Source: Clostridiaceae bacterium M8S5 (lineage in GTDB: Bacteria > Bacillota > Clostridia > Tissierellales > MCWD3). Taken from it: a DNA stretch of 64,000 nucleotides. Position 1 is the stretch's first letter; every line of letters begins with the position of its first letter. The notes below the pieces were generated by a model. The model was not told where the DNA came from, searched no databases, and saw nothing but the letters and a program-made list of their open reading frames with translations. The DNA is taken from contig CP118523.1 in NCBI GenBank assembly GCA_029227815.1, forward strand, positions 4,278,001 through 4,342,000, in the 5' to 3' direction. The position numbers and the translations under genes were made by a program. This document shows positions 1 through 8,911 of this stretch, piece by piece.

Positions 1-392
1 TTACATATTCCTTTTAAATAAAAATGATACTCATTAACTTCAAATCCATCTAAATCTTTGATAAAAGGCATTTCTACCTTGAAGTCATAGATTTCGTTAC
101 AGTGCCTACATTTAAAGTGTCCATGAAATGAGGTGTCTGCATCATACCTAGTTTCATTGTCTTCTATGTTTATCACTATCACTATGTTCTTTTCTACAAA
201 TAGTTTAAGTGTGTTATACACAGTTGTCTTTGACAATGTAGGTATTTCTAGAGCTAACTCTTTATATATCATATCAACAGTCGGATGATTTCTATGTTTT
301 ATCAAATACTCAAAAATCTTTACTCTTTGATAAGATGGTTTTATATCATTGGTTTTTAGATAGTTTGAAACATTATCAATTTTAAATTTCAT
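1..392 (-). CDS. perR: Fur-family repressor, PerR-like (partial, C-terminus off window)
   Basis: Metal-dependent repressor of the Fur family; the PerR branch senses peroxide by metal-catalysed oxidation of its regulatory-site ligands. Translation from the ATG at 392 gives a winged-helix N-terminus, then RYDADTSFHGHFKCRHCNEIYDF with the first structural zinc CxxC pair. The last visible residues, LKGIC, are the first cysteine of the second CxxC; the stop lies beyond base 1. The Asp after IY, where Fur proteins usually have Glu, matches the Asp that distinguishes PerR from Fur in Bacillus, so PerR is favoured (inference). A 7-1-7 operator covers its promoter, which suggests autoregulation. Family call is firm, PerR subtype moderately so. 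Confidence 0.85.
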   Translation of the reverse strand, partial: MKFKIDNVSNYLKTNDIKPSYQRVKIFEYLIKHRNHPTVDMIYKELALEIPTLSKTTVYNTLKLFVEKNIVIVINIEDNETRYDADTSFHGHFKCRHCNEIYDFKVEMPFIKDLDGFEVNEYHFYLKGIC

Positions 393-434
393 TAAACCAT
401 ACCTTCTTTCGAGTTATGTGTAATCATTTTAAAT

Positions 435-482
435 TTGTAATGATTACAATTTAATTGTAATATAAAACAACTACCTTGTCAA
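435..482 (-). promoter_or_regulatory. perR promoter with PerR/Fur-type box
   Basis: On the minus strand, -35 TTGACA (477-482), a 17-bp spacer and -10 TACAAT (454-459) form a good sigma-A promoter. A perfect 7-1-7 inverted repeat TTGTAATGATTACAA (435-449) lies over the expected start point and fits the PerR box pattern TTATAATNATTATAA. A second palindrome, ATTACAAT-TTA-ATTGTAAT, overlaps it upstream. Confidence 0.7.
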
Positions 483-665
483 TATGTTTTTGTAGTCGCT
501 CTTCTTTGTTAATATATATATACCCATGGTACTTATGTTTAAACATATTTTTTTATTTTTATATTATTTTTTGTTAACCATTGATTTTTAGCCTTTTTTA
601 GACTATTTCTCTATTTCTAATTTAAAATTTCCTGTTATTTTTCTATTATAATTTTTTACTTCTCT

Positions 666-1973
666 CTATTTCTTGTACTTTTTGATATTTTTAATGGTAA
701 ACACAAACATTGCTGTTATATTTAATGTGCCTACTATAAACATAAGTAAATCTGTTATGTCAAATATCATATTAAAATGTGTAACACTTAGTAATCCTGA
801 TAAACTTATTAACGACAAATACAGTAATATCCTATTGTTCTCATTTAGCTTTATGGTCTTATTGATAAAATGAAATGAACCAAGTATAGTGGTTAATCCT
901 GAAAATATAAAGAAAATCATTATTATAGCTTCTCCTGCAAACCCTGTAACTATCTTTGCACTTTTAAAGTATCCTGATATTCTATTAAAATTATTTTGAC
1001 TTAATACTATATTTGAAACATTATTTTTACCATATGTAAACACATAGGATGTTATTATTACTGCAATAAATATAGTCAATAATGTAGACATTGTCTGAAT
1101 TAAGGCTTCTCTTCTTGATGAGTTAAATCCTTCTGAGCTTGCTAGTGCACTTGTGCCAAGAGCTGTTTCGCTTATTTGTATTATTCTCTGAAACCCTATT
1201 ATCAAACCTATAGGTATACCTATAGCTGCCATCCTAAATGACATAAAGTCATCCCATATAATTAATAAATACTCTGGTATAAAACTCGCTGTTTTTATCA
1301 AAAATACTATAAAAAATAAACCATAGGAAATCAATACTAATCCAATCATTGATGATAAACTCTTTATAAATAATTCATGGTTTTTAGTTATCACTATAAT
1401 AGATGCGACAACAAGTAGCGGAAACACTATGTACAATAGTTCACCTGTTTGTGTAAAATTATATCCCAAGCTATTTTCCGATATATTTTTAACTACACTT
1501 TGTATACCTGTAAACTGAAATCCAACAAATCCAAATGTATATAGTATAACTAGACATATTGCATAAATAGTACCTGCTTTATTGTTAATATTGTAATCAA
1601 TAAACTCTCTAGGCTGTTTATTAGTTACTCTAGAAAATAAAACATCACAATATGTAATAGGTACTAGTATAATCATACCAATTAATATCCACATTACTAT
1701 GCTTTCTCCACCGATACCATCCTCAGAAGACTTATACATTGCCGTCAAAATTCCTATTATTGCTCCTGTACCTATTTTGGATGATAGTGATATTGAAACT
1801 GAATCCCTGATTTTAGACCATACCCATTTGTCATTATCTACATAGCTTATTTTTTTTCTGTATTTTATTGTTTTATATATTATAAATAACCCTAAAAGAA
1901 TAATTACTGGTAAAAAGATATTCCATATATATTCACTTGCTTTATTAATTAGGTTTCCAATTATATATACCAT
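666..1973 (-). CDS. AGCS-family sodium:amino acid symporter
   Basis: Polytopic membrane protein of about 435 residues, probably importing alanine, glycine or a related amino acid with Na+. The N-terminal third carries an AGCS-like motif (SLSSKIGTGAIIGILTAMY), followed by many hydrophobic segments. The ATG at 1973 is chosen because AGGAGAGG lies 6 bases upstream; an earlier in-frame start at 2006 has no such site. Many residues diverge from well-studied AGCS members, so the substrate is unknown. It stands alone between perR and a DUF1292 gene, and no clear terminator is visible downstream. Confidence 0.75.
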   Translation of the reverse strand: MVYIIGNLINKASEYIWNIFLPVIILLGLFIIYKTIKYRKKISYVDNDKWVWSKIRDSVSISLSSKIGTGAIIGILTAMYKSSEDGIGGESIVMWILIGMIILVPITYCDVLFSRVTNKQPREFIDYNINNKAGTIYAICLVILYTFGFVGFQFTGIQSVVKNISENSLGYNFTQTGELLYIVFPLLVVASIIVITKNHELFIKSLSSMIGLVLISYGLFFIVFLIKTASFIPEYLLIIWDDFMSFRMAAIGIPIGLIIGFQRIIQISETALGTSALASSEGFNSSRREALIQTMSTLLTIFIAVIITSYVFTYGKNNVSNIVLSQNNFNRISGYFKSAKIVTGFAGEAIIMIFFIFSGLTTILGSFHFINKTIKLNENNRILLYLSLISLSGLLSVTHFNMIFDITDLLMFIVGTLNITAMFVFTIKNIKKYKK

Positions 1974-2115
1974 ATTTACCTCTCCTAACTTAGTCGATAC
2001 AATCACTAAGGCAATATTTTCAGGTTATTTTATATCACATGTTTTATGTTTTTCATAATAAGTAAAAGTTATGTACTATTAATTTAATTAATCAAGCTAG
2101 AGTACTCCTTTAATA

Positions 2116-2147
2116 AAAAGAGCCTATCAATTATGACAGGCTTTTTT
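2116..2147. terminator. Bidirectional terminator hairpin
   Basis: GCCTATCA / TGACAGGC stem with an A-run on the left and a T-run on the right. On the minus strand it ends the DUF1292 gene. Confidence 0.75.
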
Positions 2148-2201
2148 ATAATTAAAGTATTATTTACTTATTAATATTTAATGTTTTTTGTTGTTATTAA
2201 A

Positions 2202-2468
2202 TTATTCCTTTATCTCTTCTATGTCTTCATCTTCTTCACATATTTCCATAAAAGCGTGTGAAACCATATCATATTCTTCATCTGATTCTATATGTGATAA
2301 TATTGGCTCGCCATTTTCTTCAATATACTTATATATGTACACTGTTTCTTCTTCATCTGGCAATAGTGCAATATACTCTTTGCTTTCTACTTCAAATACT
2401 GCTAGAACTGAACAATCAACTTTTTTTCCATCTTCTAGTTCTAAATGTATAACATTATTCTCATCCAT
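2202..2468 (-). CDS. DUF1292 family small acidic protein
   Basis: 88-residue, strongly acidic cytoplasmic protein matching the DUF1292 (YrzB-like) family of Firmicutes, whose function is unknown. Typical features are the LELEDGKKVDCSVLAVFEV opening, the YIALLPDEEE core and the acidic C-terminal tail. The start is set by GGAGG 6 bases before the ATG. In many Clostridia the gene sits near alaS/ruvX or fur genes; here it is an isolated unit with its own terminator. Confidence 0.85.
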   Translation of the reverse strand: MDENNVIHLELEDGKKVDCSVLAVFEVESKEYIALLPDEEETVYIYKYIEENGEPILSHIESDEEYDMVSHAFMEICEEDEDIEEIKE

Positions 2469-2617
2469 TTTAATCCTCCAATCATTTTATGCTATTATTA
2501 TACATCTTTATCAGCATAGTATACAACATATTAATTTGGTTAATTCAATAAATATACTTGTCACATTGAATTTACATTTGCATATATTAAATAAAGATTC
2601 TTAAAGGAGGATATATC

Positions 2618-3691
2618 ATGTATTTTTCATATTATAATCCTAATTCTTTTAATATAAATAGCTTTAGTTTTGTTACTTCTCCAAGATGGACGGATTTTCA
2701 AAATTGGATGGGAAATTCTAGTGATGCTATAAAAAATCTAGCTTTGAATAAATTATCTTTACCTGGAACTCATGATTCTGGAACTTATGAATTATTCACT
2801 GACGAAATATACAATGTCAATGATTTTACAGGAATAGCCCCTACTATAGCAGGTCCTATTATTAGAGCTATGGCTGTAACTCAAAATGCTAACATATACA
2901 CACAGCTTTTAGAAGGAAATAGGTATATAGATTTGCGGTTCGCCAAAGACCAAAAAGGTAGAATTAGAATTGTTCATACTGTTTTCGGTAACAGTGCCAC
3001 CAATGTTTTTGAACAAATAGCAACTTTTCTAAATAATAATCCTAATGAAGTCGTAATCATTGATATTCAATCTATTAATAATCTAAACGATTCTGACCAA
3101 ATTAATCTAAAAGCCACTATATTAAATACTATAGGTAAGTATCTTGCTTCAAGAAATTCTTTATCTACTAAATCAACTTTGAACGATTTTTATAAAGCAG
3201 GAAAAAATGCAGTTTTACTATATACTAATAGCAATATAGTTGACAGCGAACCTCTATACTGGTATCGTAACAATTCCACCATTTTAAACCCATGGTATAA
3301 TACCAATGATTATAACTATCTAATTAGTCAAATAGATACTAGTCTTAAAAATCTACCTTCTATTCGTGATTATATATATGTATCTCAATTGATTTTAACT
3401 ATTAACTCTTCTGAAATCAGAGATATAATACTAAATCTTCTCAAATGGCTACCTATACCAATCTACGGTCAAATTAGATTCACTGAAGAATTTAATAAAC
3501 TAGTTAACACTCCAGGTATTTATAATCTTATATCTCCACATTTTCAACATATAGAAGATTGGCTAAAAGCTCATTCTCCTACAATAAACCCTGGCCCTAA
3601 TGCTTATTTCCCTAATATTATAATACAAGATTTTTATCAAAGAGAATCAATTAAAACAATTATTGGCTACAATACTTCATATGGTAAATAA
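2618..3691 (+). CDS. Phosphatidylinositol-specific phospholipase C (PI-PLC X domain)
   Basis: Predicted to cleave phosphatidylinositol or GPI-type lipids into diacylglycerol and cyclic inositol phosphate. The PI-PLC X-domain motif LSLPGTHDSGT holds His52-Asp53. Asp105 and Arg107 lie in RYIDLRF, and the second catalytic His120 is in RIVHTVFG. The 13-residue Arg-to-His spacing equals that of Bacillus cereus PI-PLC (Arg69/His82). Length, 357 aa, is normal. AAAGGAGG precedes the ATG. There is no recognisable Sec signal peptide: the N-terminus is rich in Tyr, Asn and Ser with no hydrophobic core, which is odd for an enzyme family that is usually secreted. A second phospholipase-like gene follows 130 bp downstream. 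Confidence 0.88.
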   Translation: MYFSYYNPNSFNINSFSFVTSPRWTDFQNWMGNSSDAIKNLALNKLSLPGTHDSGTYELFTDEIYNVNDFTGIAPTIAGPIIRAMAVTQNANIYTQLLEGNRYIDLRFAKDQKGRIRIVHTVFGNSATNVFEQIATFLNNNPNEVVIIDIQSINNLNDSDQINLKATILNTIGKYLASRNSLSTKSTLNDFYKAGKNAVLLYTNSNIVDSEPLYWYRNNSTILNPWYNTNDYNYLISQIDTSLKNLPSIRDYIYVSQLILTINSSEIRDIILNLLKWLPIPIYGQIRFTEEFNKLVNTPGIYNLISPHFQHIEDWLKAHSPTINPGPNAYFPNIIIQDFYQRESIKTIIGYNTSYGK

Positions 3692-3823
3692 TAATGCATC
3701 CATAATGTGGTAATGTGTAAACTGAAATGCTCTTTAGTTTTGCTTTTAGCTTACTTGCACATTTATATATAAAGGTATAAAATTAGATTTGTAAGAAGTT
3801 ATTTTTATGAAGGGAGAACTAGA

Positions 3824-4504
3824 ATGGCAACTTGGATTACTCACTTACGTGTAGCAGAAAGAATATTGCACTATTATGATTTTAGTATGAAAGAATTTCT
3901 AGCAGGTAACATTGCTCCAGACAGCGGTGTCCATAATGAAAACGGGACAAGCTGTAATCCACCTAAGAAAGTAACTCACTGGATGTTTAAAGATAATAAT
4001 GGAAAAAATCAATTTGATGCGGAAGGTTTTTATAAAAAATATATTAGCGAAATGGAACGCGATGATAAAAAGCTATCTTTTCTGTTGGGTTACTACGTTC
4101 ATCTATTAACAGATATAAAATGGCTTCAGATGCATAGAGCAAAACAGTTACAAAACCTTAATTACAAAGAACGTCTAAAGAATGATCCTAACTTTATACA
4201 TGAAGTAAAACAAGATTGGTATGGATTAGATTTTGAATATATAGCAAATAAAAAAAATAATGTCTTTCATGATAAATACTTGAAAATAGATTCTATCAAT
4301 GATTATATTGATTACTTTCCTTTAGGTGCATTAACCTCGAAGATGAAGTTCATACATAACTTTTATCTGAACGATGCAGAAAGTTACACTCCAACGCATC
4401 GGTACTTAACAACTAAAGAAATGAATAATTTTGTTGATATCGCAAGTTCAGAAATAATTGAAATATTATGCAGTAAACTCTATAAATACAAAAAAATTGA
4501 TTAG
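3824..4504 (+). CDS. Zinc-dependent phospholipase C family protein
   Basis: 226-residue protein of the zinc-dependent phospholipase C / S1-P1 nuclease-like fold. Candidate metal ligands appear in family order: His7 (WITHLRVAE), Asp33 (NIAPDSG), His52 (VTHWMF), His93 and Asp97 (YYVHLLTDIKW). It has no signal peptide; many short members of this family in Clostridia are also leaderless and uncharacterised. A GGGAG site precedes the ATG. The stop is 16 bases before the start of the M3 peptidase gene, so the two are very likely co-transcribed. The true substrate is unknown. Confidence 0.8.
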   Translation: MATWITHLRVAERILHYYDFSMKEFLAGNIAPDSGVHNENGTSCNPPKKVTHWMFKDNNGKNQFDAEGFYKKYISEMERDDKKLSFLLGYYVHLLTDIKWLQMHRAKQLQNLNYKERLKNDPNFIHEVKQDWYGLDFEYIANKKNNVFHDKYLKIDSINDYIDYFPLGALTSKMKFIHNFYLNDAESYTPTHRYLTTKEMNNFVDIASSEIIEILCSKLYKYKKID

Positions 4505-4520
4505 CAAAGGAGATTAAACT

Positions 4521-6029
4521 ATGAATAAGGCAGAAAACATATCTAGCGAACTTCATAATCTTGGCATAAAATACAGTCAGTTATCTTGGACTCGATTTAC
4601 TACAAGTTTTGACTTTGGAGTCAATAAGGCATACGAAGAAATGATAACATTGCTTAAAAATACAGAATATTACGACTATATATGTAGTTTACTTGACAAT
4701 AACATGGATGATGTATCTAGACGTAAACTTTTATTACTAAAAAAAGAATTTGATCCTTTTCATAAATCAGAAGAAATTAATGCCTTACAGCTAGAAATAA
4801 ACAAGAAAGTTACAAAGCTTTCTCAAATACTCAATACACATCGCTGTGTTTTTGAAGGACGTGAGGTTTCAGCTGTAGAATTATCTCAAATATTAAAACA
4901 AGACTCTGACCGTAACCGTCGTAAAAAAGCTTACATGGCTAAAAATCAAGTGAACAAACCGCTTATCGATGCTGGTTTCTTAGACTTAGTAAAAATGCGT
5001 AAAAAACTTGCAAAGCTAAACGGTTTCGATAATTTTGTTGATTATAAGCTTGATGAAGCCGAACTTGAATCTACTACTTTTGATAGCTGGAAAAAAGAAC
5101 TATCTCAGGTGCTACCTAAAATAAAAGAAATTAGGGAAAAAATAGCTATGCGTTTTTTAAATGATACAAAGATATACCCATGGGATGAGCAATTTGTGAC
5201 TGCAAAGCTAGCTCCAAGTCTTAATACTCCAACCAACATGAGTACCTTTCACTCTCATTTAGTAGAGTTTTTTAACCAATTTGGTATTGATTTAGCATCT
5301 TTTAATATTACTTATGATGTTTTCCCAAGAATTAATAAATCTGAATGGGGTTATAACTTTGGTATTGAAACAGGTAAAGATTCTCGTATCTTAGCAAATG
5401 TAAAAGATTTATATAGTGAATACGGAGTGCTCCTTCACGAATCTGGACACGGTATACATTCATTTTTACTAAAACCAGAAGATATAATGATTAACCGAGG
5501 TGTTAGTGGTATAATTTCTGAAGGTATTGCTAATCTATTCCAAAGCTTTATGCTTGATAGTTTATTTTATAAGCAATTTTTTGATGACTCGGTTGCTGAT
5601 GAATTCAAAGAATTACAGCAATTCCAGTATATAGATAGTTTCAGAGCTATATTTAGAATATTTTTTGACCAACAGTTTTATAAAGAGGATTTGAGCAGTC
5701 TTGAAGATGTAAGCAATATGTATTGGCGTCTATATAAGGAGCTTTTGGACGAAGAACCTTTCTGCGATAATCCACCGTGGGCATTTACAATTCATCATAC
5801 TACTCACCCTATATATCTTCATAACTACTTTATGGGTGATGTAACTTGCACCATGCTCAAAAAAGTATTTAAGCAAAAATACAACGTAGCAAAAATATCT
5901 GAAGATCCTAAAGTATTTGGTCAATTTATAATTGATGAGGTTATATCTCCATCGGGACTTTATAAGTTCAATGAATTGTTTGAAAGGATTAGTGGAGATA
6001 AGTTTAGACTAGATTATTTGTTAGACTAA
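4521..6029 (+). CDS. M3 family oligoendopeptidase
   Basis: Cytoplasmic zinc metallopeptidase that would trim short peptides. The zinc motif HESGH (His306, Glu307, His310) lies in LLHESGHGIHSF, and the third ligand is probably Glu334 in IISEGIANLF. At 502 aa it is shorter than the roughly 600-aa PepF type but within the range of M3 carboxypeptidase-like and compact clostridial members. AAAGGAG is placed correctly before the ATG, 16 bases after the upstream stop. It ends the operon, followed by a long palindrome at 6195-6242. Confidence 0.85.
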   Translation: MNKAENISSELHNLGIKYSQLSWTRFTTSFDFGVNKAYEEMITLLKNTEYYDYICSLLDNNMDDVSRRKLLLLKKEFDPFHKSEEINALQLEINKKVTKLSQILNTHRCVFEGREVSAVELSQILKQDSDRNRRKKAYMAKNQVNKPLIDAGFLDLVKMRKKLAKLNGFDNFVDYKLDEAELESTTFDSWKKELSQVLPKIKEIREKIAMRFLNDTKIYPWDEQFVTAKLAPSLNTPTNMSTFHSHLVEFFNQFGIDLASFNITYDVFPRINKSEWGYNFGIETGKDSRILANVKDLYSEYGVLLHESGHGIHSFLLKPEDIMINRGVSGIISEGIANLFQSFMLDSLFYKQFFDDSVADEFKELQQFQYIDSFRAIFRIFFDQQFYKEDLSSLEDVSNMYWRLYKELLDEEPFCDNPPWAFTIHHTTHPIYLHNYFMGDVTCTMLKKVFKQKYNVAKISEDPKVFGQFIIDEVISPSGLYKFNELFERISGDKFRLDYLLD

Positions 6030-6194
6030 ACTAGAAATATTAAATGCAAAATGTTATAAATGCATCTTAGAGAATAGATCTTAAAAAAAACACAATCTTT
6101 TCATGTGTCTATTCTGTAAATACTGTTTAGTTTTCATGGCTATTATGTTACTTTATAAACCTTTTTAAGAAAATATTTTTAACAAATAACGTAA

Positions 6195-6242
6195 TATATA
6201 AATACAGGAATAATATCATGATATTATTCCTGTATTTATATA
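6195..6242. terminator. Perfect 48-bp palindrome, bidirectional terminator
   Basis: Two 24-base arms with no loop bases, centred between 6218 and 6219, core CAGGAATAATATCA / TGATATTATTCCTG. It lies between convergent genes ending at 6029 and 6250, which fits a shared terminator. Confidence 0.7.
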
Positions 6243-6249
6243 TTTTATT

Positions 6250-7230
6250 TTAGAAACCAAATTCCTCTCTTTTCGGTATAAGTCCTAGTAATCCACCTGT
6301 GTGTATGAATAGTATATTTTTAATATTTTTAAATGTGCCTTTCTTTATCTCATTTACAAGCCCGTATGCTGATTTACCTGTATATACTGGATCGAATATT
6401 ATACCATCTCTTTTGGCTACTTCTTTTATGAAATCTATTTCTTTTTTCGTGCTTATTCCATAGCCTTGTCCGACATATCCGTCTAAAATCATTATATCTT
6501 CAAGTCCATAAGTAATATTTGCCCCTAAATACTCATTAGCATCTTTAAGATGTTTATCTATGCAATTTACAAAATGTTCTTTATCTTTTGAAACATTGAT
6601 GCCATATATCTTTTTATTTGATTTGTTTACTAGATTAGCTAAAAAAAGGCCTCCATAAGTTCCTCCAGAACCTACTGCACACACAATAGCATCAAACTCA
6701 ATACCTATTTCTTTTTCTTGCCTTATTATCTCTTCAAATGCATGATAATATCCAAATGTACCTATACCATTAGATGCACCTTCTGGTATAATATATCCAT
6801 TTATATCCTCACTTTTTAGGTTCTGAACTAATTTATTCATTATTGTCTCTCTATCTTCATATTCTTTGGCTGTAACAAATATTATATTTGCTCCAAATAG
6901 CTTATCTAACAAATAATTACCATCTATACTGTCATTTTCATTTCCTCTAAGTATTAAATATGATTTTAAGCCAAGCTTTGCTGCTACTGCTGCTGTAGCC
7001 CTAGCATGATTAGACTGTGTTGCTCCACATGTTATTAGTGCATCACATCCTTGATCAAATGCTTCTTTGACTGCAAACTCCAACTTTCTAATCTTATTGC
7101 CTGATACCTCTATCCCTGAATAATCATCTCTCTTTATGTATACATTTATATTCTCATCTATACTTGATAAATATCTGGAAGCCTGTATTTTGGTAGGCAA
7201 ATTTGCTAAATCTAATCTTTTTGGTATCAT
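6250..7230 (-). CDS. D-cysteine desulfhydrase / ACC deaminase family PLP enzyme
   Basis: PLP enzyme of fold type II, predicted to break D-cysteine to pyruvate, sulfide and ammonia; ACC deaminase or another D-amino acid lyase is the alternative. The PLP lysine is Lys46 in SGNKIRKLE, followed by CGATQSNHARATAAVAAKLGL and the phosphate-binding glycine loop AVGSGGTYGG. The start ATG at 7230 overlaps the stop of the FmdE gene (ATGA) with GGAAGGAG just upstream; an in-frame earlier start at 7272 would overlap that gene much more. Translational coupling with FmdE suggests the two work together, possibly in sulfur handling (inference). Confidence 0.85.
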   Translation of the reverse strand: MIPKRLDLANLPTKIQASRYLSSIDENINVYIKRDDYSGIEVSGNKIRKLEFAVKEAFDQGCDALITCGATQSNHARATAAVAAKLGLKSYLILRGNENDSIDGNYLLDKLFGANIIFVTAKEYEDRETIMNKLVQNLKSEDINGYIIPEGASNGIGTFGYYHAFEEIIRQEKEIGIEFDAIVCAVGSGGTYGGLFLANLVNKSNKKIYGINVSKDKEHFVNCIDKHLKDANEYLGANITYGLEDIMILDGYVGQGYGISTKKEIDFIKEVAKRDGIIFDPVYTGKSAYGLVNEIKKGTFKNIKNILFIHTGGLLGLIPKREEFGF

Positions 7231-7748
7231 TTTGACACTCCTTCCTGGTATTTTATGTAGCAATCTGTACAAATATTCTTGTCATTAACTAAATACACCT
7301 TATTTTCTGCTACTCCTTCTTCGCATTTATCACATATGACTGTGTTATATATCTTTGCTTTTTCAGGTAGTACAGCTGTAGTTTCACTAAAATTAAATAT
7401 CTCTTCTATATTTGACTGTAATATGTATTTAATTTTTTCGTTCCTATTCATATTAGCATAATCCATAGGCTTAAGCGATATTTTGATATTATAATTATTT
7501 GTTCTATTATAAAAATTGAAAACCATCTTACCTGTATCTTTAAAAATCAAATTACCTTTTCCAAAGGTACACCCTATCAATACTTGTATCGCGTCTACTG
7601 CACACGTGTCATTTTCGGTGACACATACTATTTCTTCATCTAGAGAAAATTTAATATTCATTTTACTTATTACCGCTTGAGACACCTTTAATCCTATTGC
7701 TAAACCCGGACATTCGTGACCATGAAATTCTACACATTTATCCCACAT
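7227..7748 (-). CDS. FmdE family protein with C-terminal zinc ribbon
   Basis: 173-residue protein related to formylmethanofuran dehydrogenase subunit E. In bacteria these small proteins are linked to molybdenum or tungsten enzymes, but their role is not settled. The N-terminal signature is CVEFHGHECPGLAIG; a second conserved stretch is NDTCAVDAIQVLIGCTFGKGNL. The C-terminus has a four-cysteine zinc ribbon (CDKC ... CTDC). GGAGG lies 11 bases before the ATG. It overlaps the next gene by 4 bases. No methanogenesis or formate dehydrogenase genes are nearby. Confidence 0.85.
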   Translation of the reverse strand: MWDKCVEFHGHECPGLAIGLKVSQAVISKMNIKFSLDEEIVCVTENDTCAVDAIQVLIGCTFGKGNLIFKDTGKMVFNFYNRTNNYNIKISLKPMDYANMNRNEKIKYILQSNIEEIFNFSETTAVLPEKAKIYNTVICDKCEEGVAENKVYLVNDKNICTDCYIKYQEGVSK

Positions 7749-7862
7749 ATTTAATATAGCCTCCGTACTTCTATTATTTATATGTCATTATCGTACTATA
7801 TTATATAATTTTATTCAACAATGTAAGTTAATTATTTAAATTATAAATTTGCCAAGTAAATA

Positions 7863-7891
7863 TTGACATGCTTTACTAGAAAATATATAAT
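7863..7891 (+). promoter_or_regulatory. Sigma-A promoter of the ABC-2 operon
   Basis: TTGACA (7863-7868), exactly 17 bases, then a perfect TATAAT (7886-7891). It lies 43 bases upstream of the ATP-binding protein start. This is the strongest consensus promoter in the window. Confidence 0.8.
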
Positions 7892-7933
7892 ATATTTTGC
7901 ACTTTATAATTACATCACAAAAGGAGGTTCATA

Positions 7934-8911
7934 ATGATAAAGGTTGAACACTTAAATAAGAGTTTCAAGGTGTCAAAACGGCAATCGGGAATTAAAGCAG
8001 CTCTAAAATCCTTTGTTACCAGACAATACTCTATAGTTCATGCTCTTAAAGATATTTCCTTTGAAATTGATGAAGGAGAAATAGTCGGTTATATTGGTCC
8101 AAATGGAGCTGGTAAATCTACTACTATAAAAATCATCAGTGGTATACTAGTCCCTGATAGTGGTAAATGTAGCATCTTAGGAAATACTCCTTGGAAAAAC
8201 CGTATTAAACATGTTAAAAATATTGGTGTTGTCTTTGGCCAAAGATCTCAACTATGGTGGGATGTCCCAGTAATTGATTCCTTTGAATTATTAAGAGATA
8301 TATACAAGATTCCACAAAAAGAATACTCTAGTAACCTAGAATTATTAACTACTACACTTAATTTATCAAAACTACTCTATACTCCAGTTAGACAACTCAG
8401 CCTTGGGCAGAGAATCAGATGTGAAATAGGAGCTTCTCTTTTACATAGTCCTAAAATATTGTTTTTAGATGAACCAACCATTGGGCTCGACGCCGTTTCA
8501 AAAATAGCCGTAAGAAATTTCATTAAAACCATAAATAAAGAGAAAAAAGTTACTGTCATACTTACTACACATGATATGAGTGATATTGAAGCACTTGCTA
8601 ACAGAATAATGTTAATTGGCAAAGGAACATTATTGCTTGATACCACTTTAGATAGTCTTAAAACAAAATATATGACTAATAAAATTTTAACAATACACCA
8701 TTCTAATAGCCTCGAAGAAATCAATATAAATGGTGCCTCAATACTGTCTAGATCAAATGAGCGCATGACCTTATCTGTTGATCTAGCTAAAACCAAAGTA
8801 TCTGATGTCATAGGAATTCTATCTTCAAAACTGAGTATAATTGATATATCTGTTGAAAATCGTCCCGTCGATGAAATTATCGTTCAGTTATATAAGGAGT
8901 ATGCAATATGA
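7934..8911 (+). CDS. ABC-2 type exporter, ATP-binding protein
   Basis: 325-residue ATPase powering a two-permease exporter. Walker A GPNGAGKSTT (Lys61), signature LSLGQRIR, and Walker B ILFLDEPTIGLD with catalytic Glu180 are all intact. A roughly 80-residue C-terminal extension follows the ATPase domain, as in DrrA/NatA-like proteins of the COG4586 type. AAAGGAGG precedes the ATG. Its stop overlaps the next gene (ATGA). It belongs to a three-gene operon with a strong promoter and its own terminator. The exported substrate cannot be read from the sequence. Confidence 0.9.
   Translation: MIKVEHLNKSFKVSKRQSGIKAALKSFVTRQYSIVHALKDISFEIDEGEIVGYIGPNGAGKSTTIKIISGILVPDSGKCSILGNTPWKNRIKHVKNIGVVFGQRSQLWWDVPVIDSFELLRDIYKIPQKEYSSNLELLTTTLNLSKLLYTPVRQLSLGQRIRCEIGASLLHSPKILFLDEPTIGLDAVSKIAVRNFIKTINKEKKVTVILTTHDMSDIEALANRIMLIGKGTLLLDTTLDSLKTKYMTNKILTIHHSNSLEEININGASILSRSNERMTLSVDLAKTKVSDVIGILSSKLSIIDISVENRPVDEIIVQLYKEYAI

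Noticed and set aside
673-873. Plus-strand open frames inside the AGCS gene and similar frames inside most minus-strand genes
   Set aside because: No ribosome binding sites, no family resemblance, and fully overlapped by clear genes on the other strand.
2188-2604. Serine-rich plus-strand frame across the DUF1292 gene
   Set aside because: Its serine runs are the reverse reading of acidic codons in the DUF1292 protein, which has a proper ribosome binding site.
7279-7461. Possible small membrane protein on the plus strand
   Set aside because: Shadow of the FmdE gene; no initiation signal.
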